Positions 40,201 through 55,200 of a DNA stretch of 64,000 nucleotides are shown here, piece after piece. Source of the stretch: Saturnia japonica (taxonomy: Eukaryota; Arthropoda; Insecta; Lepidoptera; Saturniidae); assembly GCA_033032175.1 (NCBI GenBank), contig CM065323.1, positions 3,472,001 through 3,536,000 of the forward strand. The letters are read 5' to 3'. The notes under the pieces were generated by a model. The model was given only the letters and a program-made list of their open reading frames with translations. It ran no database searches and was not told the DNA's origin. The position numbers and the translations under genes are program-made. The number at the start of each line of letters is the position of its first letter. Positions within the stretch are counted from its first letter, which is position 1.

Positions 40201-43200
40201 CCGTAGGTGGAAGCGGAGTCACCACACAACAAACATTCTGTAGTCTACGCGAGCGGAGCCACGGGCACGGCCAGTATATGCATACAGCGTATAATTACTA
40301 ATGTTTTTTAGCTAGTCTCCCAACCCTCTAGTTGACAATCTATCGCCAATCACAAATAGGTGTATTCCGGCAGCTGCACTTGAGAGCCAGTCTTCCACTT
40401 GGCTTAGCGTGCTAGTGCTACCATCTAGGATCACATTATCACTTATGATCAGGTGAGATTGTGGTCATAACGCTTAAACTATAACGATTTAAAAAATGTA
40501 TAAAGACAATAATCCAGCTCCTATAAAATAAATTATTTCGTATCTTCTAATATATAGAAATTCAAATGACGATTCTATGATTATTTTAAATAAACCAAAT
40601 ATAAGACGTTAAAACGAAACTGTATGTCATAATGTTTAATTAACATTTGACAGCTTACAACTGGAGTCTGAGATTTGAGAATACAGGTTATTAAGTTTAA
40701 TGAAAGGAAATGTATTTTTTTAGGAAACATATTATAACTATTCTTAACCGCTAATAGCTTATTACACTAATTTAGTAATATGCGGGAAGACTGTAAATTG
40801 TATTAGTCAAGTTAACACAGATGAGGTCTGATAAAATGAGTTTATTTTAATACTGCTAGTAATTAAGTAAGCATTTTGCTCGGTATCGTAAAACAAATAA
40901 GAAACCACTTATCTAAGTTATCTTGGAATGTAAAACTTTATCTAAATACAAAATTTCATCCCAATCGTTGGAGCCGTTTCCGAGAAACCAATTACATATA
41001 TATCTATACTTTTTAATATAATAAAGCGGAAAAAAATTTTTTAGGAAACATATTATAACTATTCTTAACCGCTAATAGCTTATTACACTAATTTAGTAAT
41101 ATGCGGGAAGACTGTAAATTGTATTAGTCAAGTTAACACAGATGAGGTCTGATAAAATGAGTTTATTTTAATACTGCTAGTAATTAAGTAAGCATTTTGC
41201 TCGGTATCGTAAAACAAAAGAAACCACTTATCTAAGTTATCTTGGAATGTAAAACCTTATCTAAATACAAAATTTCATCCCAATCGTTGGAGCCGTTTCC
41301 GAGAAACCAATTACATATATATCTATACTTTTTAATATAATAAAGCGGAAAAGAATTTTTGTTTGTTTGTTTTAACACCCTAATCGCTGGAAGTACCAGT
41401 CGGATTCCAAAACTATATTTTCGTATATGATAGCCAGATTTAAGAGAAATAGTATTTATTATAATAGGTTATCTAACATTAGGCTAAAACTCTCAGTTAG
41501 CCTTAAATATTGATTTTTATTAGGTAAATCTGAAGTGGAAGCCCTCCCGAAATGCTGTATCCGCGTGCACTCGAGTAATAGTTAACGATATGTAAATACA
41601 ATATTTTGCAAAAATATTGGTCCTTAGGGTGCCTAAAAAAAGTTCGCGATAGCCTATGGCTGTCTCTTATACATAAGTCACAATAAGGAGGTATTTTGTG
41701 ACAAACATTTGTTGAAAATTAAAAAATAATGTATGAGCATTATTTTTAAGCATCGCATATTAATCCTTACGAACAAAGGTCATAAATACAATTTTATGAA
41801 GTTAAATTTTGCTCTTTATAACATGTTATTTGGACATATATAAAATTCGTCTCCTAAAGGAGATAATGAAAAATTAAAATAATTTGTACTTGCGGGAGGT
41901 GAGAATAATTATTATGATAGGCTACACGGGTGCGTTGGCGACGCGGTGTTTGTCGGATAAAATATAATTATATATATAAGAATTGTTGACTTAATAGTAT
42001 TAGATTACATAAATTAGATAATAGCATAATTTTCCTTAAAATATTCAATTTTGACTACCTATAAATAGTTTTGGTTTTCAATGATTCAAAACAAAAGTAG
42101 TAACTACGCATATAATCAACAGTCATTAAAAAGTTTTAAAGATAATTTGTTTTATGAATGTGTGCTTCCTTCTGAAGAATTTTTTTATATATATCGTCAC
42201 TATTAATTGAATATTATATAGAAAGATATATTTAATGATTTAAAATTCAGATAAAAACCAATGCTGGTAACACTAAAGTATCCAATTAAAATGAATAGTT
42301 ATTCAAAAATAATAAAAAATGTCAAAAAAAAAAACTCGAAAATTCTCTCATATTAATAACAATACAAAATAAAATTCATATTTTAATTATGAGAACTACA
42401 TTAATAATTGACCATATCAAGCAATACAGTGAACTCAGGAATTTCAATTGTATGGTATCATTGCAAAAATGCGAGATGGGCAGAGAATAATAATTAAGAA
42501 AAACAGGTTTCGTTGCCCATTGTTTCAACTCAAACATATCCAGGCCAAACATTTAAAGTTATCAAGTGAAAATGTTGCATCGGTACATGTGGTTGCATAA
42601 GTATTTATTATTAAACCGATTATATATTGTTTTTAATAACTGTAAGCTTCGGGGGATGGCATATTATAGATGCCCATTTTACGTACATTTTTTGTGACGC
42701 CGGGAGCCAAAAGGTAAATTGGATCTTTTTGAAATCTCTATCGATTTTACTTATAATCCATATTGTTCGAAGAAAACAGAGCTAAAGATAAGTATTGCTT
42801 ATATTTAGTCTACGTTTATAAGTAAGGCGATAAACTGGTTAATGATTTAAACGTTGATTTATTTGATACAACTGTGCAGAAGTTGAAACCTCTTCTAAAT
42901 TATTATTTCTTTTGCTAATATTTTTGTGTTCTTCTGTCTACTTTTCTTTTTATATTCATATACATATGTGTGAGAACTTGTAAATGGTCTTCATTAATTT
43001 ATACATGTAACTTAAATATGTACTCAGCTGTAAGATTTCTTAAAATATTAAAATAAAATAAAAATATAGGTTTAGCGTTCGATCACAACCTCATTATAAA
43101 ATACGATGTGGCTCAAGATGGTACACGCTGTAACATGCGCTAAGCCTAGTGGGAGAACTGACTCTTAAATGCAGCTACCGGAACACATCTATAGGGGGGG

Positions 43201-46200
43201 CTTGGCGCCTGATTTTTAACTTGAGGGAGGTAGCTAGCCAGGCGGGCATTAGAAAATGCCCTACCACCATGCTATGGTTTCATCAGGCTCATTGCAGGGA
43301 TTCGAACTCACGATGGTCGACGGTGATGGTACACACTACAACTGAGCCATCATTGATAGTTTTTTTTTTCGATCTAACCTTACTGTTAGCGTGAGGGGCC
43401 CTATCCAAAAACAGAGCCGCTGATGGCTTTTACAGCTTTACCGGGCTTGGGGGCGAGCGCTTATGGCACTGAGCCGTGAAAGTGTGTGCAACAAGCGCGT
43501 AAGGGTTCCAAAGTGGCCGGACCTCGGCTTGGGCTGTTGCCGCGTTTGCAATGAAGTCGCGATCTGACTAATTCCCTATACGTAAAATTCGAGCTAAACT
43601 AACATATGCATATATACATGTCCCTGCCTCCTGGGAGGAGGGAAGGAACACGTGTATATGTATTTAGTGATCTGAAATATGGTCTATACTAACTAGCGTA
43701 TCATTGTTAGCCAAGTAGTTACCTTAACGGAATAATCAACAACCCGTCTCCATCTAAACGGATGATGTTTTGAAAACAATGAAAACAATACACAAGTGCA
43801 TATGAATAAACACATCGTTTGAAAAGTGTACGTTTGTCTTTTCAAAGGAGGTTATGCTTCATAGGGTTGTCACCCTTAGTGCATAGATTTGCAATCATAT
43901 TCATAATGCGCGACGTGGCTTAAAAGAGCGGGACATGGATGTCGAGAAATAAAATTAGAAATAAGATTTCATTTCAATTAGTTTTTTTTATTATGTTTTA
44001 CTTTCGCGTACTTAACACAACTTGAATCAATTAATTAGTTAAACGAAACAAAAAAATAATAGTAATATTTATGGACTTTCATTATTTTTGTTTATAATTA
44101 AAATTTTATTTTTGGCTATTAAAATTAAATTAACTATTTCTTTAATTTGTACAAATAAGCAAAAATTAAACTAAATTATGTAATGATTTTTTAACTATAT
44201 GATTAGAAAAGTGGCTTAGAAAGTTCAGCCGTAACATAAAACACAGAACACATCCTTTAAAGGTCTCTAAATATGGGAAGTCCCGGCACTCGCGCGACGG
44301 TTGGCAACCCTAGTTATGGTACTAATATAATATCTACAGGTATAATTAATAACGATAAAGTTCAAAAAGGCTGTTTATTTTGTTTGTTTGGTTGAACGCT
44401 TTTATCTTTTGAAATACTAGTCATATTTAAAATTTACTTTTTGTATTTTATACCCTTCACACTACGACCCAAGGTAGCGGATCAGTAAGCATTAAATTCA
44501 AGAATTCTAACAAGAAGAAGAAGAAGACAAGAAAGGGAAGTGAGAACAACAATAGGCTACACTGGTGAGTTATTTGAAGCACTGTTTTTTAGTTCTGACT
44601 ATGCTGTTAGCCTTAGGGGCCCTGAAGCCGCTGCGGCTTTTACAGCTTCACCGGACTTGGAATTTGTAGCGCGGTGGAGAGTGATTAAATACATTTAATA
44701 AGTCAATTGAAAAAGACGTTAGTTAATACCCATTCTATACGAGAGCAAACAAAGTAAAATTAAAGATTTGAATGGGTAAATAAACTATTGTTCAGTTAAC
44801 AATAGTTATGAGAATCTGCTCCGACAGTTTAGTTATTGTCGTAAGCGGTAGGTAGGTGCGACATACCATCTACTTGTAGGTCGTCTAGTGTGAACACTTT
44901 CGAATGCTTTGACATGTTTGCGTAAGGTATAGAGTACCATTAAAAAAAATACTCTCACGACTGTAAGTATAATAACAAGTAATTTTATTAATTAATAGAC
45001 GGGTTGCTTTACTGTAGGTTACCATTAAATCAAATTGTTATAAATCAAATACCGTGAATAGTCGTTACCAGCTAATTTTGCCTGATATGTATTGAAATAA
45101 ATAAATCTACATAATAATAATCTATAGTAATACTAATGTTTATTATTTATTTATTATCATAATAAAGCGAAAAAGATTTTTTGTTTTATTGTTTGTTTAA
45201 ACACGCTAATCTCTGGACTACCAGTCGGATTCGAAAAAATATTTTTATATGATAGCTTGATTTACGAAGAATAGTATAGGCTATCTAATATTAGGATGAA
45301 ACTCTCAGCTAGCTTTAAATACGGATTTTTGTTAAGCAAAGACAAAGCGCTCCCGGACTGCTTCATCCGCGTGCGCTGGCATTATGGTTAATGCTATGTA
45401 AAAATATTGGCCCTTATTATATTTAACAAAAAGTCCACGATACCATATGCCTATCTCTTGCACATACGCCACAATAAAGTATTTTACGACATAAAATTTG
45501 TTGAAGATTAAAAAGTTATATAAAAGCATTATTTTTAGGCAAGGCGTATTAAACCTTACGAACGAAAGTTACTTCATCATAAAGACAATTTTATGAAGTT
45601 ACATTTTGCTCTTTACAGCATGTTATTTTGACATATAGTTTAAGAGATAAGAAAAATTTAAATAATTTGTACTTGCGGGAAGAACAATTACGATAGACTA
45701 CACGGGTGCGATGGCGGCGCGGTGTCTGTCGGATAAAATTAACACGGGTGAGACCGTGGAGCATAGACAGTATTGAATATTATGCTATTACTATAAAGAG
45801 GTAAAGCTTGTGAATATATATGTAAGAGGTAATCTCTGAAACAACTGATTCGATTCTAAAAACTAACAGAAAGCTTTGATAAAAAAAAACTTACTTTTTC
45901 TGAACACTAACCAAACATAATTATCAATTACTATTCTATAAAACGTTATTGTGTGATCCAAATTTAGACTTTATATCTATCATTAACGTATTAATGCCAT
46001 TTTACAATCTTGATTAGTTAAGCTAACTTTTATAATAACTTGCCATAGTAGTGTTGTAGACACATACAGTTTTTATATCGTGACGAGTAAAAGTTGATTA
46101 AAAGTTAATATTTTCTAAAATTGCAACAAAAAAATTTACTTATCTTTATTGTTTTCCTAAAACTTTAGACATTCTCGTTTTATTTGCTGCTTAGGTTATA

Positions 46201-49200
46201 TGTACTTAGGTTGCTAATACAAAAAAAATAACAGTGATATTTGCAAATCTAAAAACAAAAAATACGCACCTAAAAACATAGTATAGCTACTAAAATATAA
46301 AAAAATAATAATTAAAACTTAGAATTTTTTTATATTTATTTTTCCCTGGGTAGTCATCAATTTGCCCACTCTCTAGTGCCCGCTTAACGTTGAGTTTTGG
46401 GACACGTTGTATAAGAAATACAGATAAAACACCTTCTAAGGTTGAACAACTGTTAAAGGTACCGATAAAACACCATCACATTTAGAAAGGACACGATAAG
46501 CTTTGTGAAAACATTTTTTTACGTTACCGCCTTAGCACACCCATCTTATCGGAGCAGGCCACACTCCAGAATAGAATTAAAAATAAAACCGTATTTAGGC
46601 ATAAGCAATATTATTAAACGTCCAACAAAGGTGAAAACTATATTATTAGAATTAAAAAGACAATTTTTAATTCAATTCAATTTTTAATTTCCTGATGTAT
46701 GTTCATAGCCAATGCTATAATGAAATTGAAATGGTGGTCCTTTGTGGTATCCCCTTTCCAACGAAAAAAGAATCATCTAAACCAGTCCATAAAAAAGTTA
46801 TGACTGAACAACGATTAAAAAATATACACTCAAATTGAGAAGTCGAAGTCGGTTAAAAGTCCAAAATTAAGAACTACAAAATGACTAAACCTTATATTCC
46901 CGATCGACTGTGATGATGATGTGGGTGATGAACTTGTAAAACTTCCACTGACGATTAAGGTAAACGCATTCCAAGTTAATTACTATTGGAAAGTACATTA
47001 GAACTAATTATAGTTAACACGTTAAGCCATCACCGATGAGCGTTGAACCGAGAAAACTGACGCACAAACTACGGGCTTAACGAGACTGGGTGTTACGTAT
47101 GTTAAGGGAAAGTCTATTGCTCTATCATAGAAAATACTAAAAGTCTATTACTAAAGTCTCTTTTTAACCCCTCACTCAAGTAGAGTCTGTCAAGTGTATG
47201 TCTGTCAGTGGTATCGTATATCCCAAAGGCTGAACCGATTTTGACCTAGTTTTTTTTTTGTTTGAAAGGTTACGCCATGCTCAGTAGGCTAGTGGTCCGA
47301 AGCGCGACTGCTATGCTCAAGGTTCTGGCTTCGATTCCCAGGTCGAGTAAAGGGTTATTGGACTTTTTCTATGAAATTCTCAGTAGCAGCTCGGAGTTTG
47401 GCTTTGTGCCCGATTAATGGCAATAGGCTCGGCCGTTATTACATGGGACCTAAAGCATGCCCGGCGAACTGTGGGTGTACAATTAGTACATCTCTGCCTA
47501 ACCCTTTGGCGGTACAGGAGTGATAACATACCATCATACCATCACGCCTGTATTCCCTGAAGGGTTAGGCAGAGGTGTACATTTGTACACCCACAGTTCG
47601 CCGAGTATGCTTTTAAGTCCCATGTAATAGGGGACAAGCTTATTGTCATTAATTGGGCACGAAACCTAACTCCGAGCTGCTACTGAGAATTTCATAGGAA
47701 AACCCCAATAACACTTTGCTCGACCTGGGATTCGAACACAAGACCTCGCTCATAGCAGTCGTGGAGGGATAGTATGTTATGAAAAGTTACTTCATCAAGT
47801 GTTCTTAGCTATAAATCAAGAAAATTCCACAGGTCTGATCATGTCAAAATTTGGTATTATGTTACTTCAATGATATTAAAAGAACATAGCAACCTTAACC
47901 TGATGCTGTATCATAATCTGGGGTATGTAGGATACCTTACTCTTCACCAACTTACAGCAGAGGTATCGTGTTTGGGCTTATTGGAATGATCTCAATGAAT
48001 AGGTTATTTTTGTCAAATCATGCAGTACTGTTCGTATTTGATGTACTGGTCGAACTTTCAAAATTTTTTGAGACTTTTTTGCAGACCACATTAATTCTTA
48101 TGAACCCAATGGCAATATGATCGAAATGCCTTGAGTCAGTCAGTACGAACAAAGGTCCCACCTTTGAATCTGTAGCAGAAAACTATGTACGAAAGAAACA
48201 TTGATGATAGAAGTCAACGACAGATAATGAAAGAATGCTTTTCTTCGATGCACTTGACGGAAAAGGTAAAACGTTCGTTATGAAAAAAAAAAGTGAAAAT
48301 TTGCATGTTTGTTTCTCAATCACGCAAAAACGGCTGAATGGATTTGGATGAATTTTAGCACACAAGATAGCTTATAATATAGTTTTACACATAGTATACT
48401 TTTTATCCCGGTAAAGAACTAATTGTGAAATCTACGCAGGCGAAGTCGCGGACAGAAGCTAATTATTTATTAAAACACAAACGTCACCGCCAGTCCACAT
48501 TAAAAAAGTTTAAATATAATTATGTTTTTTTTTTGTAAATTCCTTTTAAGTCTGTGATAAGTGTAACCCATAAATGGTAAGGTAGGTCGCGCGTCTAAGC
48601 AAACACTCGCTAAGAAATACATCACTTTAAGCGTCTTTATCAACTTTAAAAGGGATACTTCTACCACTTTTAATGTTAAAAGAGGTTACTTTACCATTAT
48701 TCCAAGTAGTTTTATTGTGTTAGAATTCACAATGGATCCTAAAATATATTTATACGTAATAACTATATATTTTATTTTCATGTAAAAAAAATTACAATCA
48801 TTGGCGGGGTCTGTCGTTAATGTGGTATTTTTAATGTCAATTCATAAACTTACTGTATTTGACTCTATATTATTTTAATATTGGTGGCGTCTGGCGTGAT
48901 ATAGATTGCCATTCAAATAAGATGAAAAAAGGTTTAGTAATGCTTTGACCTATTTAATACTTAAAGAAGTTCTTGATACTTCTTAAGAAGATACTCCAAC
49001 AACATTATTAAACATTATTATAATTATTATTATTATAATTATGCATAAGTATTATACATGATGCGTATGTTACTTATAGGAGTATACAGCATTTCCCATA
49101 GCTTAGTACATTGAAATATAAAAAATAGTTATAATAGTAACTAAGAGGAACAAGACAAAATATTATTATAAGTTGACAAAAAAATTGGAAGAAAAAAAAA

Positions 49201-52200
49201 TCGTAGTATTTTAAAATTCATATGAATAAAATTATCTTTGGACTACATTTAAATATAATTTTAATGAAAACAAGAATTTTTTTTTACTAGAAATAACAAT
49301 GATTTAAACTGGCCAAGGTCGTATTTCAGATGATCTTGAAACTAAAAATATTAGCAGAGACAATGGTAAAACAAGATAATAGTATAAACATCCGCAAATG
49401 AAAATATAGGACAAGTTGGATCAATTATATTGCACTAAAACTGCTACGGCTAAATCAAGACATCTCCAACTTTCACTCGTTTTGGGATTTAACTTTTAAG
49501 GCCAATTATTTAGATACACATCTTGCTCATTTTGCATGCTCTTCTCGTAGATCGAAACGGACCTCGATCTGCTTACATGTTTACTGATCTATTAATACCT
49601 ACAACAATGTATATACTTGGCAATACGGAATCAACAGAGTATTTTTCTAAGATCATCTCTTTCAAGTAGATAATCAACTTCTTAATAGCATTCATAAGAC
49701 TGACTGACAGCGAAAGCACAGCTTAAATCAAAGGGTCTAGAAATATGAAATTTTTGCACAGGAGTTTCTTTTATAAAGAGGTTGAGCACTAAGAAAGGAT
49801 TTTCATATATTCATGTCCCAAAAGTGTTAAAAAGGAGAAATCATATCGAGTATGTACACGGGTAGTTAAATATAAAACACTTCTTTCATTTGTTTTTACT
49901 GGCTCACGTTTCCAATGTTCTCTCTGTGAATAATGTTTGCCAAATTTTAATCCGTAAATATAAACTTACCCTTAACTGTGTGTCCTATTAAACAAAAAAA
50001 AAATAAGGCTGTCCCACGAGTCTCGCGACACGCGAAATGTTGGCACACGTTACTGTCAAACACGTATTATGTAGTGCTAATGTAAAACCGGGGTCACGTT
50101 CTATTATTTGCCCAACCTGTTGATTTATTATGCTTAACTACCAGATGTTTTGCGTGTAATGCAACAAACGCATGTTGTAATCGTCTAATGAGTTGCTTTC
50201 ATTACATAACTATTAACACTTGTTATGAGCACTTTTAAGGAATATGAAAACTAGCGTTTTATGTACACTCAAATACTAATTTAAACTTAGGCGCGTTATG
50301 AAAGATACCGCCTTACATAAAAGTCATTGACCAGAGTGTCGCCAGTGATGACCTATGGCACTGAAACGTGGTTGCTAACTATGAGCCTCATAAGAAAGCT
50401 CAAAGTTAAACAACGGGTAAAGGAAAGGGCTATGCTTGAAGTTTCTTGGCGTGATCAAATCAGAAATGAGGAGATCCGAATAAGAACTAAAGTAACTGAA
50501 GATTTACTAGACTTAATTGGCAGTGGGCGAAGCACATTGCTCGTAGGACGGATGGCCGATGGGGCCGGAGACTTCTTACACATGGAGTAGACAGGACCTG
50601 TCACAAGGTTGACCGGCGATCTGGTTAAAGTTGCGGGTACTTGCTGGATGCAATCAGTGGAACATCGCTAATTGCGGCGATTATAGGGTGTGGTTTATGT
50701 TCAGCAGTGGATGTTTTCGGCTGAGATGATAATGATACGTTATTAAAAAATGATGAGTGACTTTAACAATGCGCTCTCACGTTGTATCAAGCTGTCTAGA
50801 TTGTGAAGATGCTTGCTGAACCTTTTGTTTTATTGTGGTGAAGGTGATTTTATGGGTCACAACATCGGGTGTGACTATTCAAAGGAGTATAACTTGTAAC
50901 GCGCGAACATAAAATCCACGCATCCAGTTTTTTATATCAATTAATAAGCAAGCATTTGACGACAATCTTATGTGATGTCACCTGAAAGTTATGATACATA
51001 ACATAACATACCATCACACCTGTATCCCCTGAAGGGTTAGGCAGCGGTGTACTAATGCACACCCACAGTTCGTCGGATATGTTTTTAGGTCCCATGTAAA
51101 ATAGGGGACGAGCCTATTGCTATTAATCGAGCACAAAGCCAAACTCCGAGCTGCTACTGAGAAATTCATAGAAAACCCAGTAACTCTTTGCTCGACCTAA
51201 GAATGAAACCAGGACCTCGAGTATAGACAGTCACGCTTAGGAGTATTAGGTTAAAGTCTAAAAAGAGAACTGGCTACCGAAACACCGATAAGTATTTAGC
51301 AATAGATTTTCAACTTGAGGGTAATGGTTAGGTTAGGCAAGCATAAGAAAATGCCTTAACATCAGGCTATAGTTTGATCACGAAACCTCAGTTTCATTGA
51401 GGAATTTGAAATCACAAGATCGAAACAGTGTCCGAACACGCTACCACTGTGTCACTATCGTTTTGCAACTTGATTATATGTTTACAAAGCCGTAGTTAAC
51501 TGAATGTCGAACACAGACTGATTCCAAAACAAAACTTATGGAAGAAAGGCTTTACAACTGGCTTTTCACAATGTGTGTAGTGTTGTGAAACAAAAACACC
51601 CTCCAAAGAAACATGTTTAGGAGTGTTGAGTTACAGGATTGACCGGTGATAGGTAAATCAACTTGGAGACGTTTTTGTATTTGTAGTAGTGTAATAAACA
51701 TGGTGAGTAAAACTAGAATAAACCAGTTTGCGCTAGCTAGTAGCTACCACGTACCTCGCACTCTAACTAGAGCCGTACGTACACTATTACAAACGCAAAA
51801 ACGTCTTTAAGCTGATTTGACTTCATATTTAGTAAACAAACGGGGTGGTAGTGATTATAATTCAGATAGCAAAAATATCTTGTCTCCGAATGTATAATTT
51901 TCAATGATACAATAGACAATTACTATGCCTGTGTTAAAAAAAATACAGTTTTAACGGTGATGTACAACGTAGAAAGTTGGTAGGGAATTGAAAATACATT
52001 TTACCGTCACGCATCGAATGAACAATTTTAATATCGATAATTTTATAGAAAATATATTAAACGACTTCGAAGATTACTCGTTATTGATCCACGGGGGTCA
52101 AGAGAAAGTATGTTTAAGTTATGATGGAACTATTTTCTGTTGCAATACATGAAAACCATGATTGCTAAATACAGCTCTTTTTGTACTGTTTCAATAGTAG

Positions 52201-55200
52201 AAATTTGGAATTCATTTTTTCTAACATATACATACTGTTAATAAGAAAAAAAAAATGATTTTATTCAGTTGTAGAATCCCATATATATATATATATCCTA
52301 AAGAATATTAAAAAGAGATCACACAAGAAGTTACAGCAACAGATTTTATAGAAAAAAATTGTTTTTGTCTGCATAATTTTAATTTACCTTGGTTTAAAAA
52401 AATGCGGATTAAAATTCCTTGAGATCTTACCCTGATTAATAATAGAATTAAATAACAATGCCAGCCTGTGACTCCCAGCTCGACAAAAGCCTCTTGACGA
52501 AGGAAGGACACGACGTTCAAACGTCGAGAAATCCATAATTCCTATATTTTTCCCAAAAACAGTGGTACTAACTACGAGAACATTTTACCATCGTTCCCCT
52601 TCACGTACACCGTTTGCCGAGATAAAAGAACTTAAAATCGAAGTTGCTGATAAAAAAGAAATATAAAGATATATTCCACGAGGATAAATTTCGAAGGGCC
52701 AATAAAACTAACCAAAATAGAAAACAAAGGGAGCGGTTAAATGTCAGGCGCAAATCTACCCAATTACGGTATTACTCCTTAAGCTATGTAATTTACTAAA
52801 GTGAAACGCAAACCTGTCAAGTCTTTAGCCTATAATCTAGTATAAATTATCATCATTAAAACCCTAAGCGGTTTGTTTTTACATGGTAAGTACCTACGTC
52901 GGTTTTGTAAGTGTAAAAAAGACAGACGCTAAATCTCGTCCAATACCTTAAATTATGCAAGATTTTATTAAATTCATTTTCCGCCTATTTTTGCGACCAT
53001 ATGTATTAATCTAGCTGTGCCAATCGGTATTCTCACTTCCCTTACTTGCATACAGATTGCGTGACGTTTATGTTTACTACTGCACTGCTTAGAGCCATAG
53101 CGTTAAGTTATATAGCTATATTATAATCTTCCTCGAAATGCTATAAAATGCAAAAATCATTTTTCATATCTGACTGCCAGTTTCATAGATTAGCTTGCTC
53201 AAACAATAAATAAACAATTTCTAGAGTTTTATAATATTCAGTATAGATTATATACTTTGGGCTTAGTCCTGCAAAAGACCACACTGCAGCGCACAACAAA
53301 CAACAAATTTATTTGACCCTAGTACCAATACAATGTTTTTAAAATCATATTAATATACTGTTATGATAGATTGTGAGACATTTAAAAACATATTAGGTAA
53401 CCACAATCGCAAAAGGTAGCGTTTCTAAGGGATCATCATATCGCTACCGTAGAGGGATAATTAAATACCTACACTATTATCGAAATTGACTTTATTGTTT
53501 TGGTATAAGGTCTGCAGTACGTTGTGTCTTTTGCTCTTACCCACGTTCTGATATCTTATTTCGTCTCAAAAACATAAAGCAGGTACTGCAGCTGTATACC
53601 AAAACTTCAGAATCGAAAAGACTAAATAATCTATTTTTCAACTTGTTCACATAAATTAAAATATCCTGAAACTCTAAGTAACAGACTTATCAAACAGAAC
53701 GTTAGGGTCTCTACATTATCTAAGAAAATAACACTTGCCAATTTTTATTTTAGTTTAGTAACCATCTTTAAAAGTACTAAATCAATATTTACAAACTTTC
53801 ATATGTATTTACTAAAAATTGTAATATAGTAAAATACTTCTTGCCAAATCGTGGTTCGAAATAAGTACGCCATATTTCAAATCTATATAGGTATATATGT
53901 ATTATAGTGACAAATAATCGATAAAGACAAAGCGACGACGCGACGTCACGTTTCCGACAAACACTACGGTATCGTGGATCCTCAAACAAACAATTTCCCG
54001 TCAAGCGAAATATAATGTTACAACTAAGCATGGAAAAAATACTTGAACAAGATAACTATAACATTATTATTATTATTATAATATTCTTTATTGCACATAA
54101 AAGTACAAATGAAGAACTTAATGCTAAAAAGCATTCTCTACCAGTCTTGAAGGGAGTAAGAGAAGGGTAATATGCAAGTTGTGCATAATATTTAGTAAAA
54201 AAAAAAACTAGCCAATATTCAATTACTCCAAGTAAAACCTACGTAGCGAATACCTGAAGGAATCTAGAGAGTTTGCCAGTTGGATGTTGATAGGAAGCAA
54301 ATTCCACAGTCGTGCTGCTGTTTCGGCCAAAAGATCGCGAAAATTAGTATGATGACTTGATATATTGAGAATTAAAGAATCAGAAGATCTTAGCTATCTA
54401 TTGTGTGTATCCGCGAGAGAATGAAATAGTGAATACATTAACGGTTTTTTTATTTCTTCTTTTTTTTACCTAATGGCAACTATGTTGTTGCAGAATAGTA
54501 TAAATAACTCGATTATGAATGAATAGTGCCTCGCTTCAATTAACGGAAGTGTCGGAAGTAATTTATCTTCTCAGTTTCTTAATAAATTTCTCGCGAAACT
54601 ATTGCGGTCCATGCAGCATTCTAGTTTGATGTCGTTAGTGTTCCGTTTGTTTTTTTTTTTAAAGATAAAGACAGCATTTTACGTTAATCTCTATATAACC
54701 TTTCAATTGTCTTTAGATGTCTATTAAAAACGCTACAGATCAATTGCCGCTAGAATTTTTTTGTCTGTTTGTATATACATAATGCGGATTTACCTGAAAA
54801 CAGCTTGAAAGACTTTAAGAAAATATTGTACACGGGAAGTTTGTCTATCTCAGTTTATAAGACAATATGTCAATAATTCTTTTAGAAATTGTAAAAAAAG
54901 AAATCTTAATTAAAATATTTTTTTACTATTCTAATGAAATTTTGTATGGACAGAGTGTATGTAATTCCGAAATTACTAGGCTATAAAGAAGTATTAATAA
55001 TACTTTAAGAAATCCTAAAATATAATTATAAACAAAATTACGAGAGCGGAGAGACTAAAATTATAATTACTACGTAATAAATCCGAGCAAAGCCACCGGC
55101 TAAGCTAGTTTCAATAAAGTCTATAATAATTGCTTTGACATAAAAAAAACGTCTTCTATACGTAAGCAACTATTTTCAAAACAAATCTTAATTGAAATTT

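Noticed and set aside
47271..51236. Repeated blocks that could suggest a CRISPR-like array
   Set aside because: Three copies, two inverted, each ~225 bp with tRNA-type promoter boxes; these are SINEs in a eukaryotic genome.
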